In this document: positions 50,165-57,673 of the stretch, in pieces | How the letters are laid out: the number at the start of each line of letters is the position of its first letter | Position numbering within the stretch: the stretch's first letter is position 1 | The notes under the pieces: generated by a model | What the model was told of the DNA's origin: nothing | What the model saw: only the letters and a program-made list of their open reading frames with translations | Database searches by the model: none | Translations under genes and position numbers: made by a program | IMG/VR virus record: IMGVR_UViG_3300032053_000078 | Location: 1-60,386 of that record | Strand: one strand, 5' to 3' | Origin: a virus | Length of the DNA: 60,386 bases

Positions 50165-52881
50165 CAGGCAGTACCTTTCGCCAAGAACGTGCCATACCCG
50201 GCGTCGTCATGGACCGTGAACGGTTGACCGAGCGTCCCCTCACCAAGGAGTTTGGGTTCGCCCCCGGTGCCCGAATCGAACAGTTGAACCGAATCGAACT
50301 TGTCTGCGATCTGCGGAAAGATTCTCGACACCGACGCATGTCCGGCCCGGACAATCGACTCGCCCACGAACCGCCCCTTCTTTTCACCGCGAGCTTCAGC
50401 TCTCGCCACAGCCACATCAGTTGGAGCGGTCACATACAACCCCTTGACCGCAGCGCCCGACGCGCGGGCAGCGTCGATCTTCGCTCCCATCTTCTCCGTT
50501 GAGCTGTCACCCACAGCGTCGACAACAGTGTGGTAACCACCGTCGAGAGCGGCCTGTAGCAACATCGCCGAGACGTCCGACGATTCCTCGTGGACGAACC
50601 CGGCTGCGCCCCGGTCGCCCACCTCGACGAGTTTGTCCATCTCAGGAAGCATGTTCTTGATTTCGTCAGCGTTGACCAACACCGCCTCACGGTTCGCGGT
50701 GCTCGGCATACCGCTCCGCCCCGAAGTCTCGACCGTCGACTTGCCTGCCGCCGGACCGCCGCCAAGGAACGTCACCGACGGTGTCCCGTCAGCCTTGGGT
50801 ACACCTTCAAGGAACGAAGCGATGATCTGAGCGTGGAGAGCTTGACGTTCAGGGGTGTATTTCCCGTTGGCGTCCTTGAAGTCCTTTTGGGTGTCCGAAC
50901 CTTTTGTGCCGCGGATCTCAGCGATCTTCGCTTCGTCGCGAGGGCGACCCTCTTTCCCGGTCGTGCCCTTCAACGACTTCTGCTCGTCGATCACAGCCTT
51001 CCGCTCAGCGCGATCAGCCTTCTCAGCGTCGGTCAACTTGTGTGGCCCCGACCCCGGGCCACCGAACTCTCGAACACCCCAACGGCTGCCGTCAGAGACC
51101 GCCGAAGCTGATTTCGCGTTCACCAAAGTCACCGAATCGGTCCCATCTCGCAGCAGAGCAACGTCCCCGGCAGCGTAGAGGCCGACCCCACGCTTCTGAG
51201 GGACCCTCCCGACCGACAAAGCCTCCGCATCCGCCGTCCCATCACCGCCGTCACCCGGGGTGATGTCGGCCAACGCTCCGCCCTCCTCGTCAGCGGAAGC
51301 CTCACCCTCAACCACACCCTCATCCGGCGAGTCGATCGAGTACGTCACCCAACACTGGCAGTTATGGGCGATCAACCCGTTCGCCCCATACCAGTTGGAA
51401 GCCGTGCCAAGATTGAACACATAGCCCGACCATTGACCCCACTCGATACTGACGACCTCGTCCGCCGCTACCACACCGGCGAGTCCGTCCAGAGCCTCGC
51501 CCGAGATTTCAACGTGTCCCGTTGGACGATCAACCATCGGCTCACCCAAGCCGGGACTGAACTCCGAGGACGGAGCGAAGCCCAACGAACCAGACAAGAA
51601 CGACACCCCGCGTCGGTCGTTGCCGCCCACGCCGCCCGACGCGGAAGCAAGGCCGGGACCAACGAGTTGACGGCCAAAGCCCGGACCCGCGAGCGCACCC
51701 TCCAGTTCGTCGGCTCCCACGAGCATGAACTCCTGCAACGACTTGCTCAACGCGGCCACGTCGGACGTCCGCAAGAGCCGGTCGGTCGATACAACCTCGA
51801 CATCGGTTACCCGTCCGTCGCCGTGGAAGTCCATCGAAGAACCAACAACCCGATGAACGACCCCGGCGTCACGAGCCGCAACGAACACCTCGGAGGCAGG
51901 GTCTCCTTGTATGTGTGGATCAACCCCCGTGATGACCGCCTCGTCAACGAGGCGATAGAGGTGATCGACCGATGGTTGCACCTCGCACGCCGGAACCCAT
52001 CCACGGCCGGTGAGCACTGGGTGGTTCGGGGTAACGGTCAGATCGTGTCCGGCCCGGGTGGACAACCTCACCACCGGACCCGAATAGATCCGCCGGTAAG
52101 CACGCGAGATTTCATCCGCTGACAGCACCGTGTCGGGCAACACGCAGTTGATCGACTCCTCCGGGGGCAACTCCGGGTCCCCCGGGTACATCCCCTCGCC
52201 ACCAGCGAGAACGAACAGTTCGTCGACCGCGACGGTTTGACCGTCAGCGTCCATGTGTGAATCCCGCGAGTTGCGGAACATGCAGTTCCACGTTTTCGTG
52301 CCGACCATCTGGCCCAGCTCAATCATCCCGTGAGCTGCGCCCTCGGAGATCGACGTCGCCGACGACTCACCCATCGCCTCAGCCAACGCGTCGGACAACG
52401 GCCCCGACGTGTCCTCACCCAACCCCAGTTCGTCACCCAAACGGGTCGAATCCCACCCGTCCTCGGACCCCCGGCCCATCAACGTCTCGACACGGTCCGC
52501 CACGATTTCACCACGGTTCGAGAGCATCTGAGCGATCTCGTACCCGATCAACCCGGTCATCGCGAGGATCGCCGCCGACGTGAAGAACCCCGGGCCGCCG
52601 TCCTCCCCGTCGGTAGGGTCAATCTCAGCACCATCGGCGAAGGCGTACGCGGCTTCGGCGGCGATCTCGTCGAAGTAGTCGGCGATCTCACCGTTCATCT
52701 CGTCGAGCCATTCCTGCTGGTCGAACACTTCGCCCGGGACGTCGGGGAAGCTGTCCTCACCGAACGCTTCGAGGTTGTCCGCCATCGAGGCGCGCGTGCG
52801 TTCCGCCGCTGTTTGCACCGCCAGCGCGCCCTGCGCCGCCCAACGCTTCCGGTCCGCCTCGCTGAACGAGAAGATGGGCAT
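50164..52881 (-). CDS. MuF-like minor head protein with intein and C-terminal zeta-toxin-like kinase (905 aa)
   Basis: Residues 1-245 plus 508-520 form an SPP1 gp7/MuF head protein: TWNCMFRNSRDSHMDADG and the terminal ...EESIN-CQCWVTYS motif. A 262-residue intein (Cys246-Asn507) splits that last motif. After the linker near residue 606 comes a zeta-toxin-type kinase: LGGGPAAGKST (Lys714), VNADEIKNMLPE and FVHEESSDVS. Zeta toxins phosphorylate UDP-N-acetylglucosamine or related sugars. The MuF part is a virion component at the portal, so the kinase probably enters the capsid. ATG 52881 lies 2 nt after the portal stop. Confidence 0.85.
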   Translation of the reverse strand: MPIFSFSEADRKRWAAQGALAVQTAAERTRASMADNLEAFGEDSFPDVPGEVFDQQEWLDEMNGEIADYFDEIAAEAAYAFADGAEIDPTDGEDGGPGFFTSAAILAMTGLIGYEIAQMLSNRGEIVADRVETLMGRGSEDGWDSTRLGDELGLGEDTSGPLSDALAEAMGESSATSISEGAAHGMIELGQMVGTKTWNCMFRNSRDSHMDADGQTVAVDELFVLAGGEGMYPGDPELPPEESINCVLPDTVLSADEISRAYRRIYSGPVVRLSTRAGHDLTVTPNHPVLTGRGWVPACEVQPSVDHLYRLVDEAVITGVDPHIQGDPASEVFVAARDAGVVHRVVGSSMDFHGDGRVTDVEVVSTDRLLRTSDVAALSKSLQEFMLVGADELEGALAGPGFGRQLVGPGLASASGGVGGNDRRGVSFLSGSLGFAPSSEFSPGLGEPMVDRPTGHVEISGEALDGLAGVVAADEVVSIEWGQWSGYVFNLGTASNWYGANGLIAHNCQCWVTYSIDSPDEGVVEGEASADEEGGALADITPGDGGDGTADAEALSVGRVPQKRGVGLYAAGDVALLRDGTDSVTLVNAKSASAVSDGSRWGVREFGGPGSGPHKLTDAEKADRAERKAVIDEQKSLKGTTGKEGRPRDEAKIAEIRGTKGSDTQKDFKDANGKYTPERQALHAQIIASFLEGVPKADGTPSVTFLGGGPAAGKSTVETSGRSGMPSTANREAVLVNADEIKNMLPEMDKLVEVGDRGAAGFVHEESSDVSAMLLQAALDGGYHTVVDAVGDSSTEKMGAKIDAARASGAAVKGLYVTAPTDVAVARAEARGEKKGRFVGESIVRAGHASVSRIFPQIADKFDSVQLFDSGTGGEPKLLGEGTLGQPFTVHDDAGYGTFLAKGTA
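51040..51066 (-). repeat. FGGPGSGPH linker between MuF and the kinase
   Basis: Encodes FGGPGSGPH then KLTDAEKADRAERK, the same H-type linker as in the effector polyproteins, joining a virion protein to a toxin-like domain. Confidence 0.88.
51361..52146 (-). mobile_element. Intein in the MuF gene (262 aa)
   Basis: The Hint motifs are canonical. Block A starts at Cys246 (CVLPDTVLSADE); block B is GHDLTVTPNHPVLTG (Thr284, His287); the C-terminal blocks read GYVFNLGTASNWYGANG and LIAHN, with penultimate His506, Asn507 and +1 Cys508. Splicing would restore ESIN-CQCW, the universally conserved MuF C-terminal motif, a typical active-site-like insertion point. The 140-residue middle has no in-frame endonuclease motif; instead the opposite strand carries one across the same DNA. 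Confidence 0.9.
51364..52122 (+). CDS. Putative homing endonuclease antisense to the intein (HTH + Vsr-like EDxHD)
   Basis: A 252-codon plus-strand frame lies wholly inside the intein: it starts 3 bp inside one end and stops 24 bp short of the other. Residues 28-70 are a helix-turn-helix of homing-endonuclease type (LVRRYHTGESVQSLARDF, VSRWTINHRL, then AGTELRGRSEAQR). Residues 118-190 match a Vsr-like/EDxHD nuclease: HEHELLQRLAQRG (Glu122), YNLDIGYPSVAVEVHRR (Asp146, Glu155, His157) and RNEHLGGRVSLYVWINP. No ribosome binding site precedes ATG 51364; TTG at codon 24 is an alternative. Spurious antisense frames are common in GC-rich DNA, but two consecutive family-like domains argue for a real gene. 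Confidence 0.72.
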   Translation: MGDQPVRPIPVGSRAKIEHIARPLTPLDTDDLVRRYHTGESVQSLARDFNVSRWTINHRLTQAGTELRGRSEAQRTRQERHPASVVAAHAARRGSKAGTNELTAKARTRERTLQFVGSHEHELLQRLAQRGHVGRPQEPVGRYNLDIGYPSVAVEVHRRTNNPMNDPGVTSRNEHLGGRVSLYVWINPRDDRLVNEAIEVIDRWLHLARRNPSTAGEHWVVRGNGQIVSGPGGQPHHRTRIDPPVSTRDFIR

Positions 52882-52885
52882 GGTC

Positions 52886-54877
52886 TCAGCTCCGAATCAG
52901 GTCGCCAGCCACCAACGCGGACACGACCAACTCGGTTGGGATCTTGAACCCGTTAGTACCAACCGAAAGGCGGCGGTCCAACGCTGTCACCGCGTACATC
53001 GACAGTTGCTCCGCCAGCTCGGCGGCGGCGACCTCCGCGCTTTGCTGCGCCAGATATGGGTCAGCGCCCTGATCGACCAAAGCGACGCGCAACCAATCCG
53101 CCACCCGGATTTGGAGATCGTTCCAACATCCCGAGAACAGCTCCTCACGACCCAAACCGGCGCGTGTCGCCAGCTCCGAACCGGCGACGGTCAACACCTC
53201 AGACCGTTTCGACCCTCGCAACCGGTCCGCTTCCTCCCGGTCGATACCGTTGAACCGCGAGATCAACCGGTTAGCGGCGCGTTCCAGACCCCGGTCGAGT
53301 TCGCGGTCGGCCGCGGCGAGCAACACACCGAGCACGGTCGGCGACACGTTCGCCAACCTTGGGACGTTCGGCGGTTCGGCACCGCCGGACTGCGGTGGCC
53401 CAATCGCTCCCGGCGGGTCCTGCGCCCCACCCGGCGCGGACTGGCCGGTCTGCCACTTTTCCAATGCGGCGGGCAGATCCTTGTCGTCGGGGTACAGCAA
53501 CGGCAGGATCGCCGGTCCCAACGTCGGCTGAGCGTACAGAAGTCGCTCCAAGGTCCGGCGCTCACGTTCCTCTGTCGACGGCATGTCCGCCTCGTCCAGA
53601 CCGTTCAGGCGAACCCACGCGTCCTCCGACACGATTTCAAGTCCGAACCCGGTCGTGGCGTTGTCCGACAGGTCCGTCTCGGCGGTGATCGGCGTCACAT
53701 CGAGCGCCAACCGGAACCACTCAGTTTCTTCCGGTTCCAACGCCTCGAAGATCGTCAACATCGGCCGCAGGTATGCAGACGAGATGAACCCCACGATGAC
53801 ATCGCCCAACGGGATCACATGCTTCGCGATGAAGTCTGCGTCGACGTTGTACCCCGTCCAGTGGTTCAGGTTCGCTTTCCCGGTCATCACCTCGGGGTTG
53901 ATGTCCAAGCCCGCCGCCAGCCGTTCCAAAGCCTCTTGACGGAGGTCCTTGTAGAGGCCATCGAGGTCGCGTGTCAGGTCGATTCGCCCCATCAGGTCTT
54001 TCGCCGGGTGGTCCTTGATGAACGCCGGGCCGCGCATCAGCAGCGGGACGAGCGATGACGCCGACGTGCGATCCTCGATCGGCGAGTTGATATGTCGGGC
54101 CAGTTCCTCCTCGAACTCGTCACCACCAGTAGCGGGATCGCCGGGGTTCTCAAACTCGTCCGACGGTCCAAACGAAACCTCCCACGGGACGTAGAACAGC
54201 CCGGCGGCGAGACGGGATTTGGCGATCGCGTCGATCACCTGCGTCAACAGCACCAGTTCCCGGCAGATCGGAAGGACGCGCCGCATCGGACAATCAGCGC
54301 GAGCTGAGTACCGTGGGTCGCGGTGGTGGAGGCGAGCGACGTACGCGTCGACGTCGACGTCCGCTTTGCCTTGCGAACCGCCCCACGCGTTGCGTGTGAC
54401 CTTGCCGCCCTTCTCGACTTTCAGCTCCAACGTCGACAGGAACTCCCACAACAGCCCCGCCGAACGCTTGCGTTCGTCAACGATCGGTTGGCCGAACAGG
54501 TAGCACTCCCCTGCGATTTCATAGTTGAGGGCGGCCTGTCGTAGCAGCTCACCTTGGCCGCCTTCGGGTGGCTTGAACGCTGCCAGCACTCTCAACACGC
54601 GGGGATCGTCGGTCTCGACCCATTCGTCGGTGTTCGGGACGCGAACCTCGGGGCGGATGACGCACCGGCCGATCATGTTGGCCTTCAAGTTCAGTGCATA
54701 GCCGACCTCGCCGATGGCTTCGACGAACGAGTACGCGTCCTGTTGCCAGTTCTCTTTCGTGATCGGCGCTTCGATCTCGTCGACCGTTTTCAGCGGGGAC
54801 TCGTGGTTCGACGGGGAGCGCATCACGAAACTGCCCCGCCGGTCAGGTGCTACGACAGTCCGTATCGGTGGGCGCAT
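52886..54877 (-). CDS. Portal protein
   Basis: 663 residues. The core shows SFVEAIGEVGYALNLKANMI near the start, LLRQAALNYEIAGECYLFG, ICRELVLLTQVIDAIAKSR, and the long PEVMTGKANLNHWTGYNVDAD loop typical of actinophage portals. It forms the dodecameric DNA gate at the head vertex. ATG 54877 follows TAGTGT by 6 nt (leaderless geometry) and also has a weak GAGTGG. It directly precedes the MuF gene, the usual order. Confidence 0.92.
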   Translation of the reverse strand: MRPPIRTVVAPDRRGSFVMRSPSNHESPLKTVDEIEAPITKENWQQDAYSFVEAIGEVGYALNLKANMIGRCVIRPEVRVPNTDEWVETDDPRVLRVLAAFKPPEGGQGELLRQAALNYEIAGECYLFGQPIVDERKRSAGLLWEFLSTLELKVEKGGKVTRNAWGGSQGKADVDVDAYVARLHHRDPRYSARADCPMRRVLPICRELVLLTQVIDAIAKSRLAAGLFYVPWEVSFGPSDEFENPGDPATGGDEFEEELARHINSPIEDRTSASSLVPLLMRGPAFIKDHPAKDLMGRIDLTRDLDGLYKDLRQEALERLAAGLDINPEVMTGKANLNHWTGYNVDADFIAKHVIPLGDVIVGFISSAYLRPMLTIFEALEPEETEWFRLALDVTPITAETDLSDNATTGFGLEIVSEDAWVRLNGLDEADMPSTEERERRTLERLLYAQPTLGPAILPLLYPDDKDLPAALEKWQTGQSAPGGAQDPPGAIGPPQSGGAEPPNVPRLANVSPTVLGVLLAAADRELDRGLERAANRLISRFNGIDREEADRLRGSKRSEVLTVAGSELATRAGLGREELFSGCWNDLQIRVADWLRVALVDQGADPYLAQQSAEVAAAELAEQLSMYAVTALDRRLSVGTNGFKIPTELVVSALVAGDLIRS

Positions 54878-54883
54878 CCACTC

Positions 54884-54889
54884 ACACTA
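54884..54889 (-). promoter_or_regulatory. -10-like TAGTGT before the portal gene
   Basis: TAGTGT is followed after 6 nt by ATG 54877. No clear -35. Candidate late start for the structural genes. Confidence 0.35.
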
Positions 54890-54926
54890 GCGAGCGCACC
54901 CCATCGGACCGGGGAGCCAAGTGAGG

Positions 54927-55121
54927 TCAGAACTCCGAGAGCGTCGCCGCCGGGTCCGCCGGGCATGAACAGGTCGACCATTCGCCGGAGGGGAACCCTT
55001 CCACACGGTCGCCACAGCCAGCGCACGTCGCTATGACCGTAAGGCCCGGGGCGGGGATTTCACCACGCTCGAACAGGTCAGCGATTTCAGGGGCATCGGA
55101 GTTGAGGTACGGGTAGCTCAT
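54927..55121 (-). CDS. Small zinc-ribbon protein, 64 aa
   Basis: ATG 55121 (MSYPYLNSDAPEIADLFE) overlaps the upstream stop (ATGA). The second half has CAGCGDR and CSCP, a probable zinc site. Contains two TGAAATC motifs 27 bp apart. Function unknown. Last gene of an early-type unit just before the portal. Confidence 0.65.
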   Translation of the reverse strand: MSYPYLNSDAPEIADLFERGEIPAPGLTVIATCAGCGDRVEGFPSGEWSTCSCPADPAATLSEF

Positions 55122-55363
55122 GCTTTTTCCCATCCGTATTCGGCGGCGTACATCGGGAGGACGTCGACCAGTTCAGTGAGCCGGTTGACCTGCCCGACAC
55201 GTTTCTCACCGGCGAAGATCAGCCAGTGGTAGCGGGGGGTCGGGTTCGACAAGTTCCCGTTGCGCGGGTACGCGTAGCCGACGACACGTTTGCGGATGGT
55301 GACCCCGGCGTAATCGGTGGGTCGGGCTGCCCCGTCGTAGAAGGGGGTGGGTTGGGTGCTCAT
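55118..55363 (-). CDS. Hypothetical protein, 81 aa
   Basis: MSTQPTPFYDGAARPTDYAG start; a compact beta protein (VTIRKRVVGYAYP, HWLIFAGEKRVGQVNRL) with an AAEYGWEKA end. ATGA overlaps at both ends. Not recognised. Confidence 0.65.
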   Translation of the reverse strand: MSTQPTPFYDGAARPTDYAGVTIRKRVVGYAYPRNGNLSNPTPRYHWLIFAGEKRVGQVNRLTELVDVLPMYAAEYGWEKA

Positions 55364-55608
55364 GCTGCGACCAGCTTCGCTCCGGCATGGAGGATGGGGG
55401 CGAGGCTGTATGCGCCGTAGGGGAGGACGTACTCGTACCCGTCGTGGATCTTGATGCCGACGCGGAAGGTCTTGCCGTACTGGGCGAACGTGACGAACTT
55501 CGCGGTCCGGGCGACGACCTCGAAACGGAAGATGCAGTCGTAGTCACCGTGTGAGCGGGTCTCGTACTTCTCTCCAACCTTGAAGGTTGCGATGGCTGCT
55601 TCGTTCAT
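55360..55608 (-). CDS. Hypothetical protein, 82 aa
   Basis: ATG 55608 follows AGGAGCACCACC. Beta-barrel-like sequence (FKVGEKYETRSHGDYDC, FRFEVVARTAKFVTFAQYG). Not recognised. First in the coupled set down to 54927. Confidence 0.65.
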   Translation of the reverse strand: MNEAAIATFKVGEKYETRSHGDYDCIFRFEVVARTAKFVTFAQYGKTFRVGIKIHDGYEYVLPYGAYSLAPILHAGAKLVAA

Positions 55609-55629
55609 GGTGGTGCTCCTCGTGGTCGG

Positions 55630-55887
55630 TCAGTAGTCGAAGTCGGGGTTCTCGGTCAGGACGGTGAACCCGGCGGCGGTGGCTGCCTTGGCGCACTCTG
55701 ACCCGAGAAGGGCGGCGGGATCATCGGCTTCGGCATGGGGGGCGACGGCGTAGCGGGTGTTGGCCCCGGTGAGCTTGCGCCCGCAGTGGGTACACTCGAA
55801 GCCGGTCGGGCCGTAGTGCAGCTTGGCGATGCGAGCTTGGTACTTCGGTCCGTAGAAGAACTCGGTGGTCTCTGCGGTGGTGCTCAT
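55630..55887 (-). CDS. Small zinc-finger-like protein, 85 aa
   Basis: ATG 55887 follows AAGGACCACCACC, a one-base variant of the shared leader; the ORF extension to 55938 would cross the promoter. Residues 24-40 hold CTHCGRKLTG and later SECAKAA, a likely zinc site. Function unknown. Confidence 0.65.
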   Translation of the reverse strand: MSTTAETTEFFYGPKYQARIAKLHYGPTGFECTHCGRKLTGANTRYAVAPHAEADDPAALLGSECAKAATAAGFTVLTENPDFDY

Positions 55888-55923
55888 GGTGGTGGTCCTT
55901 TTGGTGGCTTCTCTCACAACTTC

Positions 55924-55952
55924 ACTGTAGCGGTTCACGCTACGTTATGCAA
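55924..55952 (-). promoter_or_regulatory. Promoter of the 55887-54927 unit
   Basis: TTGCAT (55952-55947), 17-bp spacer AACGTAGCGTGAACCGC, TACAGT (55929-55924). The spacer shares AACGTAGCGTG with 26659-26687. Confidence 0.7.
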
Positions 55953-55978
55953 CCCGGGGAGGCAGTCCCATTTGGTTT

Positions 55979-56037
55979 CGTAAGACATCCCCCACCCACC
56001 GGAGGCTCTTTCACCGCGTGAGAGGGAATGTCTTACG
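55979..56037 (-). repeat. 10-bp inverted repeat closing leader A
   Basis: CGTAAGACAT (55979-55988) pairs exactly with 56028-56037; an inner CTCTxxCAC/GTGAGAG helix is also possible. It lies between leader A and the next promoter, so it may end the leader RNA or terminate transcription. Confidence 0.6.
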
Positions 56038-56301
56038 AAGCCGGATGGGGCTTGGCGGGAACCGGACTTTCGTAGGCTACGGAGCGAGTCGACTCACAGG
56101 GTCAGTCCTCGGTCTTTGGTTGTTCCTACGCTTTCCGACTCCCTCCGAGACTCACCCGGTCAGTTGGCCCGCTGAACCCGGAGGATGGCGGCGAACTGGG
56201 TGGCCGGTGGGCGAACCGGCGGGCGTGGCTTGAACACCCGGCGGGGCTGGCGGTGGAAGATCCTCACGACCCTCCTCCTTCCCGGGGGACCTTCCCCCTG
56301 C
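56038..56301 (-). promoter_or_regulatory. Long transcribed leader, copy A
   Basis: About 260 nt (320 to the next promoter) with one tiny ORF. The 5' hairpin (GGGGG/CCCCC) followed by AAGGAGG, and the block at 56118-56155 ending in GTAGGAACAACC, resemble the leader at 26306-26652. A palindrome, CGTAGCCTACG, lies near 56070. Possible duplicated regulatory RNA, upstream of early genes in both places. Confidence 0.45.
56160..56267 (-). CDS. Leader-encoded peptide, 35 aa
   Basis: GTG 56267 has AAGGAGG at 6 nt and lies about 35 nt after the expected transcription start. Product MRIFHRQPRRVFKPRPP, then PVRPPATQFAAIL and a basic end: very Arg/Pro-rich. It may be a leader peptide that senses translation, or a small binding peptide. 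No homologue recognised and the equivalent frame in copy B is unrelated. Confidence 0.4.
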   Translation of the reverse strand: MRIFHRQPRRVFKPRPPVRPPATQFAAILRVQRAN

Positions 56302-56307
56302 AACTCC

Positions 56308-56336
56308 AATATACCGTAGTTCCTCGCTATACACAA
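56308..56336 (-). promoter_or_regulatory. Promoter of leader A
   Basis: TTGTGT (56336-56331), 17-bp spacer, TATATT (56313-56308). It begins just after the terminator of the upstream gene. Confidence 0.72.
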
Positions 56337-56370
56337 CCTCTATGGGAGGATTTCACCGAAAACGCGAAGA

Positions 56371-56399
56371 AGCCGGACCCCTGTAGGAAGGGTCCGGCT
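56371..56399 (-). terminator. Terminator after the DUF932-like gene
   Basis: A 10-bp stem (AGCCGGACCC/GGGTCCGGCT) with a 9-nt loop, then CTTCTTCGCGTTTTC in the RNA direction. The most classical terminator in the window. Confidence 0.8.
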
Positions 56400-56421
56400 C
56401 CTCCAACCGGAGAACACCACA

Positions 56422-57642
56422 TTATCCGGCGAGCTTGACCGCCAACTCCAACACGTCGAGGGCGGCGTCCTCGAACTCCGCAGCACGATCAGGGTCAGAC
56501 ACACGCTGAGCTGCCGACGTGACCGCCTGCATCAGACCGCCAGCGGTGGACTGACCACCAGAGATGAAGTCGGCGAGGATGAGATCCTGCTCGGACTGGC
56601 TGAAACCGAACTGCTTGGCGACCCGCTCCAGAGTGTCGGTCGGGTTAGTGACTCGCACCCCCGCCTTCACCTCCATCTCGGCCACCTTGGCGTCGACGTA
56701 CTCCTTCGAGCAGAACGACCGGACAGCGTCGGCGGCCTGAGATGAGATCAGCTCCGCGCTGCGACGCTGCGTCTCCCCGGACCACGACACCGCGCCTTCG
56801 TCGAGCTTCGCCCCGAGATGCACACCTCGCAACGCGTCAGCTTTGATCGTGAGACCGTTCCGGCAAGCGAGGACCGTGAGCTGCGGCGTGATCGACCACG
56901 AGCCGTTCCCCGTCTCGGAGTTGCCGATCACGAACCCGGCGAACACCGTCGGGCGGTCATCGGGGCGCAGCCACCCGTGGGACTCCAACGCCAACGCCCG
57001 CTCCGGGGTGGTGTCGTCGAACGGCGACCGGTAGTTGTTCAGCAGGATCGGGGCGAGCGCCGCGATTTCAGGGCACGCGACCTTGACCCGCATCCGACGT
57101 TCCGACAGGTCGACTCCGACGACGTCGAGGTTGACCCCGGCCTCGCGGGCACCAGCGAGAGCCGCGAGCAGGAAGTCGAGGTTGTCGTACGCCGCGAACC
57201 CGTTGGACAGGAACGCCCGGGCCATCCCTTCGCCTCCTTCGGGGGAGAGGAACCCGCGAATCAGGTACTTGCGTTCCGGGTCTGCGTTGAGCCAAGTGTT
57301 GACGTTGGCGTCGAGGAGGCTGGCGTACGGGTTCTCGTCAAGGAAGCTGCCAGCGATGGCTTCGGAGCGCATCCGGCGGAGGTACTTGATGGGGATACCC
57401 AACCGGTCGGCGATGCCGGAGTCGAACACGTCTGTCGGTCGGAGCACCGCGTCACCGTCAGCGACCCCGGCTTCGGTGATGATCTTGTCGCCCGCTCCGT
57501 CGATGACGAGGCTCCCGTCCTTGAACGAGAGGCGGCTGGCTGTGGCGACGTGGTCGAAGCGGAGATCCTGTTGGGATTTCAGCGTCTCGACGAGATCCCC
57601 GAGTGATGCGTTGCGGAGGGTTGTGGTGACTGTGGTTGACAT
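56422..57642 (-). CDS. DUF932-like protein, 406 aa
   Basis: ATG 57642 follows AGAGCACCACC; the ORF extension to 57804 would cross the promoter. The core (LRRMRSEAIAGSFLDENPY, HGWLRPDDRPTVFAGFVIGN, LTVLACRNGLTIKADALRG and VHLGAKLDEG) fits the DUF932/phage-plasmid-like family, which is common near replication and defence genes but without a known reaction. Single gene between its own promoter and terminator. Family from memory. Confidence 0.65.
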   Translation of the reverse strand: MSTTVTTTLRNASLGDLVETLKSQQDLRFDHVATASRLSFKDGSLVIDGAGDKIITEAGVADGDAVLRPTDVFDSGIADRLGIPIKYLRRMRSEAIAGSFLDENPYASLLDANVNTWLNADPERKYLIRGFLSPEGGEGMARAFLSNGFAAYDNLDFLLAALAGAREAGVNLDVVGVDLSERRMRVKVACPEIAALAPILLNNYRSPFDDTTPERALALESHGWLRPDDRPTVFAGFVIGNSETGNGSWSITPQLTVLACRNGLTIKADALRGVHLGAKLDEGAVSWSGETQRRSAELISSQAADAVRSFCSKEYVDAKVAEMEVKAGVRVTNPTDTLERVAKQFGFSQSEQDLILADFISGGQSTAGGLMQAVTSAAQRVSDPDRAAEFEDAALDVLELAVKLAG

Positions 57643-57673
57643 GGTGGTGCTCTTTCGTTTGTGGATTGACGTC

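Noticed and set aside
55979-56301. Group I intron or RNase P-like RNA in leader A
   Set aside because: Short similarities such as AAGACAT and GAAAGTCCGG are present, but the conserved cores (P7/P3 or CR-I/CR-V) could not be assembled.
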